Origin: an uncultured Faecalibacterium sp. | GTDB lineage: Bacteria; Bacillota; Clostridia; Oscillospirales; Ruminococcaceae | Direction: 5' to 3' | DNA: 12,783 bases | Assembly: GCA_934561485.1 (NCBI GenBank) | Contig: CAKTGS010000056.1 | Location: 1-12,783 of the forward strand | In this document: one piece after another, positions 1-6,086 of the stretch | Numbering within the stretch: the first letter of the stretch is position 1 | Layout of the letters: the number at the start of each line of letters is the position of its first letter | Translations under genes and position numbers: made by a program | Notes under the pieces: generated by a model | What the model saw: the letters and a program-made list of their open reading frames with translations, nothing else | What the model was told of the DNA's origin: nothing | The model's database searches: none

Positions 1-684
1 GAGCTGGCCAAGAAGGGCCTGCTGGATCTGGATGTGCCCACCGTCACCGGCAAGACCCTGGGCGAGAACATCAAGGGTGCCCACATCCTGAACGAGAAGG
101 CCATCCGTCCCATCGACAACCCCTACTCCCAGACCGGTGGCCTGCAGATCCTGTGGGGCAACATTGCACCGGACGGCTGCGTGGTCAAGCGCAGCGCTGT
201 CGCCCCGGAGATGCAGCAGCACTCCGGCCCGGCCCGCGTGTTCAACAGCGAGGAAGAAGCCATTGCTGCCATCTACGCCGGTCAGATCGTCCCGGGCGAT
301 GTGGTGGTCATCCGCTACGAAGGCCCCAAGGGCGGCCCCGGTATGCGCGAGATGCTGAACCCCACCTCCGCTCTGGCTGGCATGAAGCTGGACAAGACCG
401 TGGCCCTGATCACCGATGGCCGCTTCTCCGGCGCTTCCCGCGGCGCGGCCATCGGCCATGTCAGCCCGGAAGCTGCTTCCGGCGGCCCCATCGGCCTGGT
501 GGAAGAGGGGGATATCATCAACATTGATATTCCCAATGCCAAGATCACGCTGGAAGTCAGCGATGAAGTGCTGGCCGAGCGCAAGGCCAAGTACGTGGCT
601 CCGGAACCCAACATCAAGACCGGTTGGCTGAGCCGCTATGCCCGCATGGTCACCAGTGCAAACCTGGGCGCTGTGCTGAAGTAA
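1..684 (+). CDS. ilvD: Dihydroxy-acid dehydratase, C-terminal part (5' end outside window)
   Basis: Catalyses dehydration of 2,3-dihydroxy-isovalerate and 2,3-dihydroxy-3-methylvalerate to the 2-keto acids in cytosolic valine and isoleucine synthesis. The reading frame is open from the first base, so about 227 C-terminal residues of a roughly 550-residue enzyme are present. Visible family hallmarks are [14 protein letters not shown], the stretch [14 protein letters not shown], and [11 protein letters not shown] followed by [14 protein letters not shown]; the Ser in GRFSG is the residue taken as catalytic base in this family (family knowledge). The Fe-S cysteines and Mg-binding N-terminal half lie upstream of the window. 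The gene ends in TAA at 682-684 and is followed 34 bases later by a strong terminator facing the convergent rodA-type gene. No frameshift or codon anomaly was seen. Identification is secure. Confidence 0.96.
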   Translation, partial: ELAKKGLLDLDVPTVTGKTLGENIKGAHILNEKAIRPIDNPYSQTGGLQILWGNIAPDGCVVKRSAVAPEMQQHSGPARVFNSEEEAIAAIYAGQIVPGDVVVIRYEGPKGGPGMREMLNPTSALAGMKLDKTVALITDGRFSGASRGAAIGHVSPEAASGGPIGLVEEGDIINIDIPNAKITLEVSDEVLAERKAKYVAPEPNIKTGWLSRYARMVTSANLGAVLK

Positions 685-718
685 AAGCTTCTGCACTGCA
701 GTTAAAGCATCAGAACTA

Positions 719-754
719 AAAAAGCCCGTCATGCATCTGCGTGACGGGCTTTTT
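719..754. terminator. Bidirectional terminator between ilvD and rodA-type gene
   Basis: A perfect 11-bp stem (721-731 with 742-752, core GCCCGTCA/TGACGGGC) is extended by A-T pairs to 13 bp, with a 10-base loop. It is flanked by an A run on the left and a T run on the right, so it can work in both directions between two convergent genes. Confidence 0.92.
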
Positions 755-762
755 GCTGTTTT

Positions 763-1980
763 TTAACCGAACAGGCTCTTGGTGTTGTGGCTGTACACCG
801 AGAGCACAAGGCCCACGCAGATGTACAGCATCAGCACCGAGCTGCCGCCTGCCGAGTAGAAGGGCAGGGTAACGCCGATCACCGGCAGCAGGCGCAGGTT
901 CATGCCCACGTTCACGGCGATCTGCGCCATCAGGGCACCGCCGATGCCGGCACAGATGTAGCTGCCCAGCAGATCCTCACTGCGGGCACCGGTGAGAAAG
1001 GTTTTGACCACCAGGGCAAACAGCACCCCCAGCACCACGCAGCAGCCCGCAAACCCGGCGGCGTTGCCGATCCAGCTCAGGATAAAGTCGTTGTGGGCGT
1101 TGGGTACGCTGTAGTACCGCCCGCTGAACAGCCCGTTGCCAAAGATGCCGCCGGAGCCAAGCGCGATTTCGCCGCGCTGCTGCTGGTAGATGATGTTTTT
1201 CCACACGGTTTCGCTGGGTGCCCAGCCGGTGGTGTTTTCGGGGTCGATCACGGCCAGGATGCGGTACCACTGGTAGCCCTTGCCGATCTTATCGCTGAAA
1301 AAGGTAAAGGCTACGGCCAGTGCGGCACCCAGTGCCGCCACCGCCGAGAGGATGTATTTCCAGCTCAGCCCGGCGGAAAACATCATGCAGCAGCCGATGA
1401 TGGCGTAGATGATGGCGGTGCCGTCATCGCCCTGAATGTGAATGATCAGGATGGGGGCTGCCAGGTGCAGCAGCAGCTTTGCCAGCTCTTTTGGTTCGTT
1501 GATGCGGCTGCGCACATTGTTCAGGTGCATGGCAAAGGTCAGAATAAAGCTGATCTTTGCCAGTTCAGTGGGCTGGAAGGTAAAGCCGCCCAGCTTATAC
1601 CAGGAATAGTTGTCGGTGTCGCCGGCGTTGTAGCCGATGGTCAGCGGGCCAATGGTCACATTGCGGATGAACAGGGTGGGCAGCACCAGACCCCAGGTGA
1701 GCACTACGTGCACCGGCCACACCTTGACCAGGCTGCGGTAGTCGATGCAGGAGAGCAGCAGCGCAATGCAGATGCCAATGCCTGCGGCACCGGCCTGCAC
1801 CAGTGCCCGGCGGTAGTCGCCAATGCCGGTAATGGCACCGGTCACATCATCGGTGGCAAAGCCGCTGCCCTGCTTGGAAGCCCAGGAGGCCAGGGCCACC
1901 ACCGCCATGGCGCTGCTGAAGATGCACAGCAGCAGGTAGATCTTATCTGTGCGTTTGAAATATTGTCGAATGCTTTCCAA
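763..1980 (-). CDS. rodA: RodA/FtsW/SpoVE-family peptidoglycan glycosyltransferase
   Basis: A 405-residue polytopic membrane protein of the SEDS family, which polymerises lipid II into glycan strands with a class B penicillin-binding protein. Visible motifs are FQPTELAK (135-142), the IDPE motif at 245-248 whose Asp (D246) aligns with the Asp implicated in SEDS catalysis, IALGSGGIFGNG (272-283), and GVTLPFYSAGGSS (369-381, usually G-P-LPF-SYGGSS). About nine to ten hydrophobic segments can be read. The start is a TTG at 1978-1980, preceded at good spacing by AAAGGCGG on the minus strand; no better start exists. It has its own promoter (2054-2082) and a shared terminator at 719-754. FQPTELAK favours RodA, but SpoVE or FtsW roles cannot be excluded. 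The usual acidic pair after H-DFI is missing (NAHNDFILSWIGNAAGF). Confidence 0.88.
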   Translation of the reverse strand: MESIRQYFKRTDKIYLLLCIFSSAMAVVALASWASKQGSGFATDDVTGAITGIGDYRRALVQAGAAGIGICIALLLSCIDYRSLVKVWPVHVVLTWGLVLPTLFIRNVTIGPLTIGYNAGDTDNYSWYKLGGFTFQPTELAKISFILTFAMHLNNVRSRINEPKELAKLLLHLAAPILIIHIQGDDGTAIIYAIIGCCMMFSAGLSWKYILSAVAALGAALAVAFTFFSDKIGKGYQWYRILAVIDPENTTGWAPSETVWKNIIYQQQRGEIALGSGGIFGNGLFSGRYYSVPNAHNDFILSWIGNAAGFAGCCVVLGVLFALVVKTFLTGARSEDLLGSYICAGIGGALMAQIAVNVGMNLRLLPVIGVTLPFYSAGGSSVLMLYICVGLVLSVYSHNTKSLFG

Positions 1981-2053
1981 AAAAGCACCGCCTTTCTAGC
2001 AATTGAACACGGGAACTGCCGCTGCAGCGACAATACCGCGCCAGTTTATCCTT

Positions 2054-2082
2054 ATTATACACGGTCTGCCGGTGCATTGCAA
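2054..2082 (-). promoter_or_regulatory. SigmaA-type promoter for the rodA-type gene
   Basis: Read on the minus strand, TTGCAA (2077-2082) is followed by a 17-base spacer and a perfect TATAAT (2054-2059). The predicted start, near 2047, gives a leader of about 65 bases before the TTG start codon. Confidence 0.82.
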
Positions 2083-2123
2083 TCGGCCGGGTGTGACGGC
2101 TTTGTAAAATCCGGGCGGGAAGC

Positions 2124-2152
2124 TTGACAAAGCCCGGGGCAGCATCTACAAT
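2124..2152 (+). promoter_or_regulatory. Strong sigmaA-type promoter for the secreted peptidase-like gene
   Basis: A consensus TTGACA (2124-2129), 17-base spacer and TACAAT (2147-2152) lie on the plus strand, divergent from the rodA promoter. The predicted transcript start near 2159 gives a leader of about 90 bases. That leader holds two small hairpins: CCGGG-CAGA-CCCGG (2169-2182) and CTGCC-GCA-GGCAG (2192-2204). Confidence 0.85.
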
Positions 2153-2248
2153 GAAAGCCAGGGCAGGGCCGGGCAGACCCGGGAATTCGTCCTGCCGCAG
2201 GCAGAGCGCACACCGGCACACGGAGTGCACCCGGAGGATGGAAAAGTT

Positions 2249-3433
2249 ATGAAAGAAACCAAACGGATGCGCCGGTTCCTCTGCACCTTGTGTGCGGCGG
2301 TACTGGTGTTTACCATTGCATTTCCTACGGCGGCCTATGCCGCCCAGGAGCCTGCAGCGGAAACAGTGCAGAGCCTGACCGCCGCCCAGGCAAAGCAGAT
2401 GCAGCAGGCGGATGCAGCGGTCACCACCCTGACCGAAAGTGCGGACTTTGCAGCGCTTTCAGCGGACGGGCGCGCCGCCGCTGCCCGTGCGCAGCTGGAA
2501 ACGCTGGTGCAGCAGGGCCTGGTGCAGAAAGGCTCGATCTATACGGACGAAGAAAACGGGATGGTGAGCTTTGCCTACACCTGCGGGGCCTTGGGTGGTA
2601 TCCTGCTGCAGGACCCGGAGGAGGAAAACACCGCCGCAGACCTGCAGCTGGCACAGCCGGTGGTGCAGGAGGCCGAAAACGGCAGGTACGGCACCGCTGT
2701 ACTCTATTATGCCTTTGACAACACGGTAAACAGCACCCGCTACCCCAACTATGCCTATATGCAGAGCTACTGGACTTCGGTGGGGCTGGACACCAAACTG
2801 GACACCACGGTAACGGTGTCGGACCTGCGGCACATGGGTGATTACGACCTGTGCGTGCTGAGCACCCACGGCGCGTATTATACCTATGAATACGGCTGGC
2901 TGCGGAAACATCAGACCACCGAGCCGATCCTGCTGCTCACCGAGCAGTCCACCTTCTGGAATGACCTGCGTTACGGCATGGAACTGCTGAACCACCGGGT
3001 GATCAAGGTGAACGGTGCCTATGCGGTCACCCCGTCCTTTTTTGCAGCGGCTTACCGCAGCGGCTCGCTGAACGGCACGGTGGTGATTTCGGAGACCTGC
3101 GAGTTCTACGGCAGGAGCGGCCACGTGAACACTTCCATTGCCGAAGCGCTGCTGGCCGGCGGGGCCTCTGCTGTGGTGGGCTATGTGAACAACGTGTATT
3201 CGGTGTACTCCCGCAGTATGCTGTGGGCCACCGTGAACCGGATGCTGGAAGGCGACACTGTGCAGCAGGCCGTGGATTTTGGTCTGGACCTGTACGGCAG
3301 CGATGACATTGTGTGGTACAACGCGCAGGGCGGCCGCAGGCCCCATGCGGTGGCGTCCTACCCGATCATCTGCGGCCAGCAGAACGCAAAGCTGCCTGCA
3401 TTGGAAACGGCAGAGCTGCAGCAGGCCGCCTGA
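2249..3433 (+). CDS. Secreted protein with clan CD (caspase/C25/CHAT-like) cysteine peptidase features
   Basis: A 394-residue exported protein of unassigned family. The start is the ATG at 2249: GGAGG at 2233-2237 precedes it by 11 bases and it opens with a clean signal peptide (K/R-rich start, hydrophobic 11-28, AYA-AQ cleavage after residue 31). The in-frame GTG at 2225 lies upstream of that site and is rejected. Residues 32-145 look like a helical Ala/Gln-rich prodomain. In the C-terminal half, a hydrophobic strand ending LCVLSTHG places H207-G208, and a second strand TVVISETC places C284. That is the spacing and setting of the His-Gly/Cys dyad of clan CD peptidases, and ALLAGGASAVVGYVNNVYS afterwards resembles the region following the Cys in C25 and CHAT domains. 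No LPXTG anchor or membrane tail was seen. Activity and substrate are unknown; the clan call is inference from motifs. Its stop lies inside the target duplication of the adjacent MITE-like element. Confidence 0.72.
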   Translation: MKETKRMRRFLCTLCAAVLVFTIAFPTAAYAAQEPAAETVQSLTAAQAKQMQQADAAVTTLTESADFAALSADGRAAAARAQLETLVQQGLVQKGSIYTDEENGMVSFAYTCGALGGILLQDPEEENTAADLQLAQPVVQEAENGRYGTAVLYYAFDNTVNSTRYPNYAYMQSYWTSVGLDTKLDTTVTVSDLRHMGDYDLCVLSTHGAYYTYEYGWLRKHQTTEPILLLTEQSTFWNDLRYGMELLNHRVIKVNGAYAVTPSFFAAAYRSGSLNGTVVISETCEFYGRSGHVNTSIAEALLAGGASAVVGYVNNVYSVYSRSMLWATVNRMLEGDTVQQAVDFGLDLYGSDDIVWYNAQGGRRPHAVASYPIICGQQNAKLPALETAELQQAA

Positions 3434-3437
3434 GCAA
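3429..3437. repeat. Left target-site duplication of the MITE-like element
   Basis: CCTGAGCAA abuts the left inverted repeat and is repeated exactly at 3526-3534. It contains the TGA stop codon of the preceding gene, so the insertion left that reading frame intact. Confidence 0.85.
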
Positions 3438-3525
3438 CATGGAAATCAATTTTTGCAGCTTGACCCAAAGCGAAAGTCTTCACCCCTTCCGGGGAAAGCC
3501 TTCATTCGGAAAATTGATTTCCATG
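3438..3525 (-). mobile_element. 88-bp MITE-like element with 16-bp terminal inverted repeats
   Basis: Perfect 16-base inverted repeats CATGGAAATCAATTTT (3438-3453) and its complement (3510-3525) bound an 88-bp noncoding element, and CCTGAGCAA is duplicated on both sides. The interior is nearly self-complementary, with a CCCC-TTCC-GGGG tip, so the whole element can fold into one long imperfect hairpin. It has no coding capacity, so a transposase would have to act in trans. On the minus strand its first 38 bases match the start of a larger element at 11348 with four differences, hence the strand given. It separates the secreted-protein gene from its probable terminator at 3573. The transposase family is unknown; a 9-bp duplication fits several IS families. 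Confidence 0.82.
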
Positions 3526-3534
3526 CCTGAGCAA
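3526..3534. repeat. Right target-site duplication of the MITE-like element
   Basis: Exact copy of CCTGAGCAA at 3429-3437, directly after the right terminal inverted repeat. Confidence 0.85.
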
Positions 3535-3537
3535 AGC

Positions 3538-3572
3538 TTGGCATTGCGCTTTTGCAAAAAGTATACTATACT
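3538..3572 (+). promoter_or_regulatory. Probable sigmaA promoter for tsaE-tsaB-rpiB
   Basis: TTGGCA (3538-3543), an 18-base spacer and TATACT (3562-3567) form a good promoter. A second register is also possible: TTGCGC (3544-3549), 17 bases, TATACT (3567-3572). Transcripts would begin at about 3574-3579, which is at or inside the terminator-like stem that follows. Confidence 0.62.
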
Positions 3573-3604
3573 AAGGGATGGCAGAGTGCTGCCATCCCTT
3601 TTTT
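3573..3604 (+). terminator. Intrinsic terminator just upstream of tsaE
   Basis: A perfect 12-bp stem (AAGGGATGGCAG at 3573-3584 with 3589-3600) has loop AGTG and continues into a run of six T. It most simply terminates the transcript of the secreted-protein gene. It lies only 20 bases before the tsaE start and directly after the predicted tsaE promoter. Confidence 0.9.
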
Positions 3605-3623
3605 GGAACAATGAGGTAACTTC

Positions 3624-4049
3624 ATGTCGGAATACATCACCCATTCCCGCGCCGAGACTGTGGCGCTGGGCAAACGCATGGCTGCCGTGCTGGCCCCGGG
3701 TGCGCTCATTGCCTTCACCGGCGGGCTGGGCGCGGGCAAAACGGCCTTTACCGAGGGCCTGGCCGAAGGCCTGGGCTGCACCGACCCGGTGTCCAGCCCC
3801 ACCTTTGCCATTGTGAACTACTACCGCGGGCCGCGTCCGCTGGCGCATTTTGACCTGTACCGCATCTCCACCGAGAACGATCTGTGTGCGGCAGGCTTTT
3901 ACGATTATCTGGATCAGGGGGCCATTGTGGCCGCCGAGTGGAGCGAGAACTTTGCGGATCTGCTGGCGCTGGAAAATCCGATCAAGGTCCACATCGAACG
4001 GATGGACGAGAACACCCGCAAAATCACCATCGAGGGGGTCAGCGTATGA
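3624..4049 (+). CDS. tsaE: tRNA t6A biosynthesis ATPase TsaE
   Basis: A 141-residue cytosolic P-loop ATPase, the usual family length, that works with TsaB and TsaD to make N6-threonylcarbamoyladenosine at position 37 of ANN-decoding tRNAs. Visible are the Walker A motif GGLGAGKT (33-40), SSPTF (57-61), HFDLYR (75-80) and the EWSEN motif (105-109), all typical of YjeE/TsaE. The ATG at 3624 follows a GAGGT ribosome site. Its TGA overlaps the tsaB ATG in an ATGA arrangement, so the two are translationally coupled. The partner genes rimI and tsaD, which often follow tsaB, are not here. Expression would come from the promoter at 3538-3572 or from readthrough of the terminator at 3573. Identification is secure. 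Confidence 0.95.
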   Translation: MSEYITHSRAETVALGKRMAAVLAPGALIAFTGGLGAGKTAFTEGLAEGLGCTDPVSSPTFAIVNYYRGPRPLAHFDLYRISTENDLCAAGFYDYLDQGAIVAAEWSENFADLLALENPIKVHIERMDENTRKITIEGVSV

Positions 4050-4771
4050 ACATTTTAGCCGTGGATACCGCCGGCAAGACTGCCGGTGTGGCTCTGCTGC
4101 AGGATGACCGCCTGCTGTACGAAGTGTATCTGGATGCGGGCATGACCCACAGCGAGACCCTGATGCCCATGATCGACACCTGCCTGAAGATGTGCGGCAT
4201 GACCTGCGCAGACATTGACCTGTACGGCGTCAATGCAGGCCCCGGCAGCTTTACCGGCCTGCGCATTGGGCTGGCCGCCGTCAAGGGGCTGGCTTTCCCC
4301 CGGGAGACGCTGTGCGCCCCGGTGTCCACCCTGGAAGCGCTGGCTGCCGCCCACACCGGCGAGGGCACGGTGCTCTGTGCGCTGGACGCCCGCCGTGCCC
4401 AGGTGTACAGTGCGGCCTTTGACCTGGCCGGCCACGCCCGTCTGCTGGACGATGACGCCCGCGCGGTGGCAGACCTGGCGGAATTTGTAGAAAATTGCAA
4501 AAAGCCCCTGTTTTTTGTTGGTGATGGGGCTTCTCTGTGCTATAATAAATACGGCAGTGTGCCGGGCGTGCTGCAAACGCCGCCTGCATTGCGGGGCGGC
4601 CGTGCCGCCGCCGTGGCACTGGTGGCCAAGCAGATGGCCGAAGCCGGGCAGGCGGTTCTGCCGGAAGCGCTTCTGCCGGACTACCACCGCCTGAGCCAGG
4701 CCGAGCGGGAGCGCGCCGAGCGCCTTGCCGCCGAAGCCGCTGCCGCACACAACGAAACAAAGCCTGTCTGA
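4046..4771 (+). CDS. tsaB: tRNA t6A biosynthesis scaffold TsaB (YeaZ)
   Basis: A 241-residue protein of the ASKHA fold that forms a heterodimer with TsaD in tRNA t6A synthesis. The start ATG at 4046 overlaps the tsaE stop; GAGGGGG within the tsaE end serves as ribosome site. Family motifs are DTA (7-9), HSETLMP (35-41) and GPGSFTGLRIGL (65-76). The C-terminal tail (about 215-241) is Glu/Ala/Arg-rich and probably helical. Codons 150-170 are noticeably AT-richer than the rest of the gene and hold a consensus-like promoter at 4518-4546. The gene is followed 21 bases later by rpiB, so tsaE-tsaB-rpiB reads as one unit. Identification is secure. Confidence 0.94.
   Translation: MNILAVDTAGKTAGVALLQDDRLLYEVYLDAGMTHSETLMPMIDTCLKMCGMTCADIDLYGVNAGPGSFTGLRIGLAAVKGLAFPRETLCAPVSTLEALAAAHTGEGTVLCALDARRAQVYSAAFDLAGHARLLDDDARAVADLAEFVENCKKPLFFVGDGASLCYNKYGSVPGVLQTPPALRGGRAAAVALVAKQMAEAGQAVLPEALLPDYHRLSQAERERAERLAAEAAAAHNETKPV
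4518..4546 (+). promoter_or_regulatory. Promoter-like sequence inside tsaB
   Basis: TTGGTG (4518-4523), a 17-base spacer and a perfect TATAAT (4541-4546) with an extended TGC in front lie within the tsaB coding sequence. An inverted repeat AAGCCCC/GGGGCTT (4502-4508 with 4526-4532) overlaps it. It could give rpiB, and possibly upp, an expression route independent of tsaE-tsaB. Confidence 0.55.
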
Positions 4772-4792
4772 TACAGGGAAAGGACCGTTTTC

Positions 4793-5239
4793 ATGGCAAA
4801 ACCGATCGCATTGGCCGCCGACCATGGCGGATTTGAACTGAAAGAAGCTGTCAAGGCTCATCTGGACGAGCTGGGCCTGGAGTACATCGACTTTGGCACC
4901 CACAGCACCGACAGCGTGGACTACCCGGATATGGCTGTGCCCGCCTGCGATGCCGTGGTGAGCGGCCAGTGCGAAAAAGCACTGCTGTTCTGCGGCACCG
5001 GTGTGGGCATCAGCATGGCGGCCAACAAGGTCAAGGGCATCCGCGCCTGCTGCTGCTCCGACAGCTTCAGCTGCGAGTACACCCGTCGCCACAACGATGC
5101 CAATGCCCTGTGCATGGGCGGCCGCGTGGTCGGCCCCGGCCTGGCCTGCCAGCTGGTGGACATTTTCCTGAATACGGCGTTTGAGGGCGGCCGCCATCAG
5201 CGCCGCATTGATAAGCTGACCGCGCTGGAGAATCGCTGA
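4793..5239 (+). CDS. rpiB: Ribose-5-phosphate isomerase B
   Basis: A 148-residue RpiB/LacAB-family sugar-phosphate isomerase, the standard length, interconverting ribose 5-phosphate and ribulose 5-phosphate in the pentose phosphate pathway. Visible residues are D10-H11 in ADHGG, the catalytic Cys C67 in CGTGVGISMAANK, H100 in TRRHNDANAL, and the phosphate-binding arginines near 134-138. Having Cys at 67 fits RpiB of the E. coli type. The ATG at 4793 is preceded by AAAGG at good spacing. It sits 21 bases after tsaB and 85 bases before upp; the rpiB-upp neighbourhood is common in Firmicutes and links ribose phosphate supply with PRPP-dependent uracil salvage. Confidence 0.94.
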   Translation: MAKPIALAADHGGFELKEAVKAHLDELGLEYIDFGTHSTDSVDYPDMAVPACDAVVSGQCEKALLFCGTGVGISMAANKVKGIRACCCSDSFSCEYTRRHNDANALCMGGRVVGPGLACQLVDIFLNTAFEGGRHQRRIDKLTALENR

Positions 5240-5324
5240 CGATGGCGAAGCGCACGCGCAGCCATTTTAAATCGTAATTTTGGATCCGATAGAATGTTCT
5301 ATTTAAAATAAGGAGCGTGTTTTT
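5240..5324 (+). promoter_or_regulatory. upp leader with inverted repeats next to the ribosome site
   Basis: The 85-base gap before upp contains a 9-bp inverted repeat, ATTTTAAAT (5264-5272) and ATTTAAAAT (5301-5309), whose right arm touches the AAGGAG ribosome site (5310-5315). A smaller dyad, ATAGAA-TG-TTCTAT (5289-5302), lies between and overlaps the right arm, so the two folds exclude each other. TAGAAT at 5290 could be a -10 box but has no good -35. GCCATTTTAAATCGT (5261-5275) recurs with one change in the cmk leader. A regulatory role is inferred only. Confidence 0.4.
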
Positions 5325-5951
5325 ATGACCCCGATGATCGTTGAGCATCCGCTGCTGCAGCACAAGCTGAGCATTCTGCGCAACAAGCAGACCGGCACCA
5401 AGGAGTTCCGTGACCTCGTTGGCGAGATCGCAACCCTGCTGTGCTACGAAGCTACCCGCGACCTGCCGCTGGAAGAAGTTGAGATCGAAACGCCCATCAC
5501 CATGGCAAAAACCAAGGTGCTGGCAGGCCGCAAGCTGGCCCTGGTGCCCATCCTGCGTGCCGGTATGGGTATGCTGGACGGCATGCTGACCCTGCTGCCC
5601 GCCGCAAAGGTCGGCTTCATCGGCCTGTACCGCGATGAGGAGACCCTGCAGCCCGTGGAATACTTCTGCAAGCTGCCCCAGGATATCGCTGAGCGCGATG
5701 TGCTGGTGCTGGACCCCATGCTGGCCACCGGCGGCAGCGCCATTGACGCCATTACCCAGATCAAAAAGCACGGCGCAAAGCGCATCAAGTTCATTGGCTT
5801 GATCGCTGCGCCGGAAGGCATCAAGGCCCTGCACGAGGCACACCCCGATGTGGACATCTACCTCGGCGCACAGGACGACCACCTGAACGAGAACGGCTAC
5901 ATCGTGCCCGGCCTGGGCGATGCAGGCGACCGTATCTACGGCACCAAATAA
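5325..5951 (+). CDS. upp: Uracil phosphoribosyltransferase
   Basis: A 208-residue enzyme of normal length that makes UMP from uracil and PRPP in pyrimidine salvage. It shows PILRAGMGM (75-83), the PRPP-binding loop [11 protein letters not shown] (129-139) and the uracil-binding C-terminus [18 protein letters not shown] (191-208). The ATG at 5325 has AAGGAG (5310-5315) ahead of it. Codon use is strongly biased towards C/G-ending optimal codons, as in a well expressed gene. It ends in TAA followed by a clear terminator, so it closes the tsaE-to-upp stretch. The leader carries possible regulatory inverted repeats. Identification is secure. Confidence 0.97.
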   Translation: MTPMIVEHPLLQHKLSILRNKQTGTKEFRDLVGEIATLLCYEATRDLPLEEVEIETPITMAKTKVLAGRKLALVPILRAGMGMLDGMLTLLPAAKVGFIGLYRDEETLQPVEYFCKLPQDIAERDVLVLDPMLATGGSAIDAITQIKKHGAKRIKFIGLIAAPEGIKALHEAHPDVDIYLGAQDDHLNENGYIVPGLGDAGDRIYGTK

Positions 5952-5967
5952 GTTTTTTGCACACCGG

Positions 5968-6000
5968 CAGGGGCAGCTCACGCAGCTGCCCCTGTTTTTT
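5968..6000 (+). terminator. Intrinsic terminator after upp
   Basis: An 11-bp perfect stem (CAGGGGCAGCT at 5968-5978 with 5984-5994) has loop CACGC and is followed by six T (5995-6000). Confidence 0.94.
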
Positions 6001-6086
6001 GCTGCCCGCTGTATAAAATCTGTCCGGCTGCCGCACACTAAGGCCAGAAGCACGCGAGATACGATCAACAGATGGGAGCAACAACA

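Noticed and set aside
787..2127. Long open frame (446 codons) antisense to the rodA-type gene
   Set aside because: Composition is His/Gln/Ala-rich, typical of a shadow of a hydrophobic GC-rich gene, and there is no ribosome site or family motif.
2225..2248. GTG at 2225 as start of the secreted protein
   Set aside because: It would place the GGAGG ribosome site inside the gene and add eight residues before a normal signal peptide.
4055..5197. 380-codon minus-strand frame over tsaB and rpiB
   Set aside because: It is antisense to two secure genes and shows only Gly/Ala/His-rich shadow composition.
6072..6086. ATG at 6072 as start of the M23 protein
   Set aside because: No ribosome site precedes it, while the ATG at 6087 has GGGAG at 8 bases.
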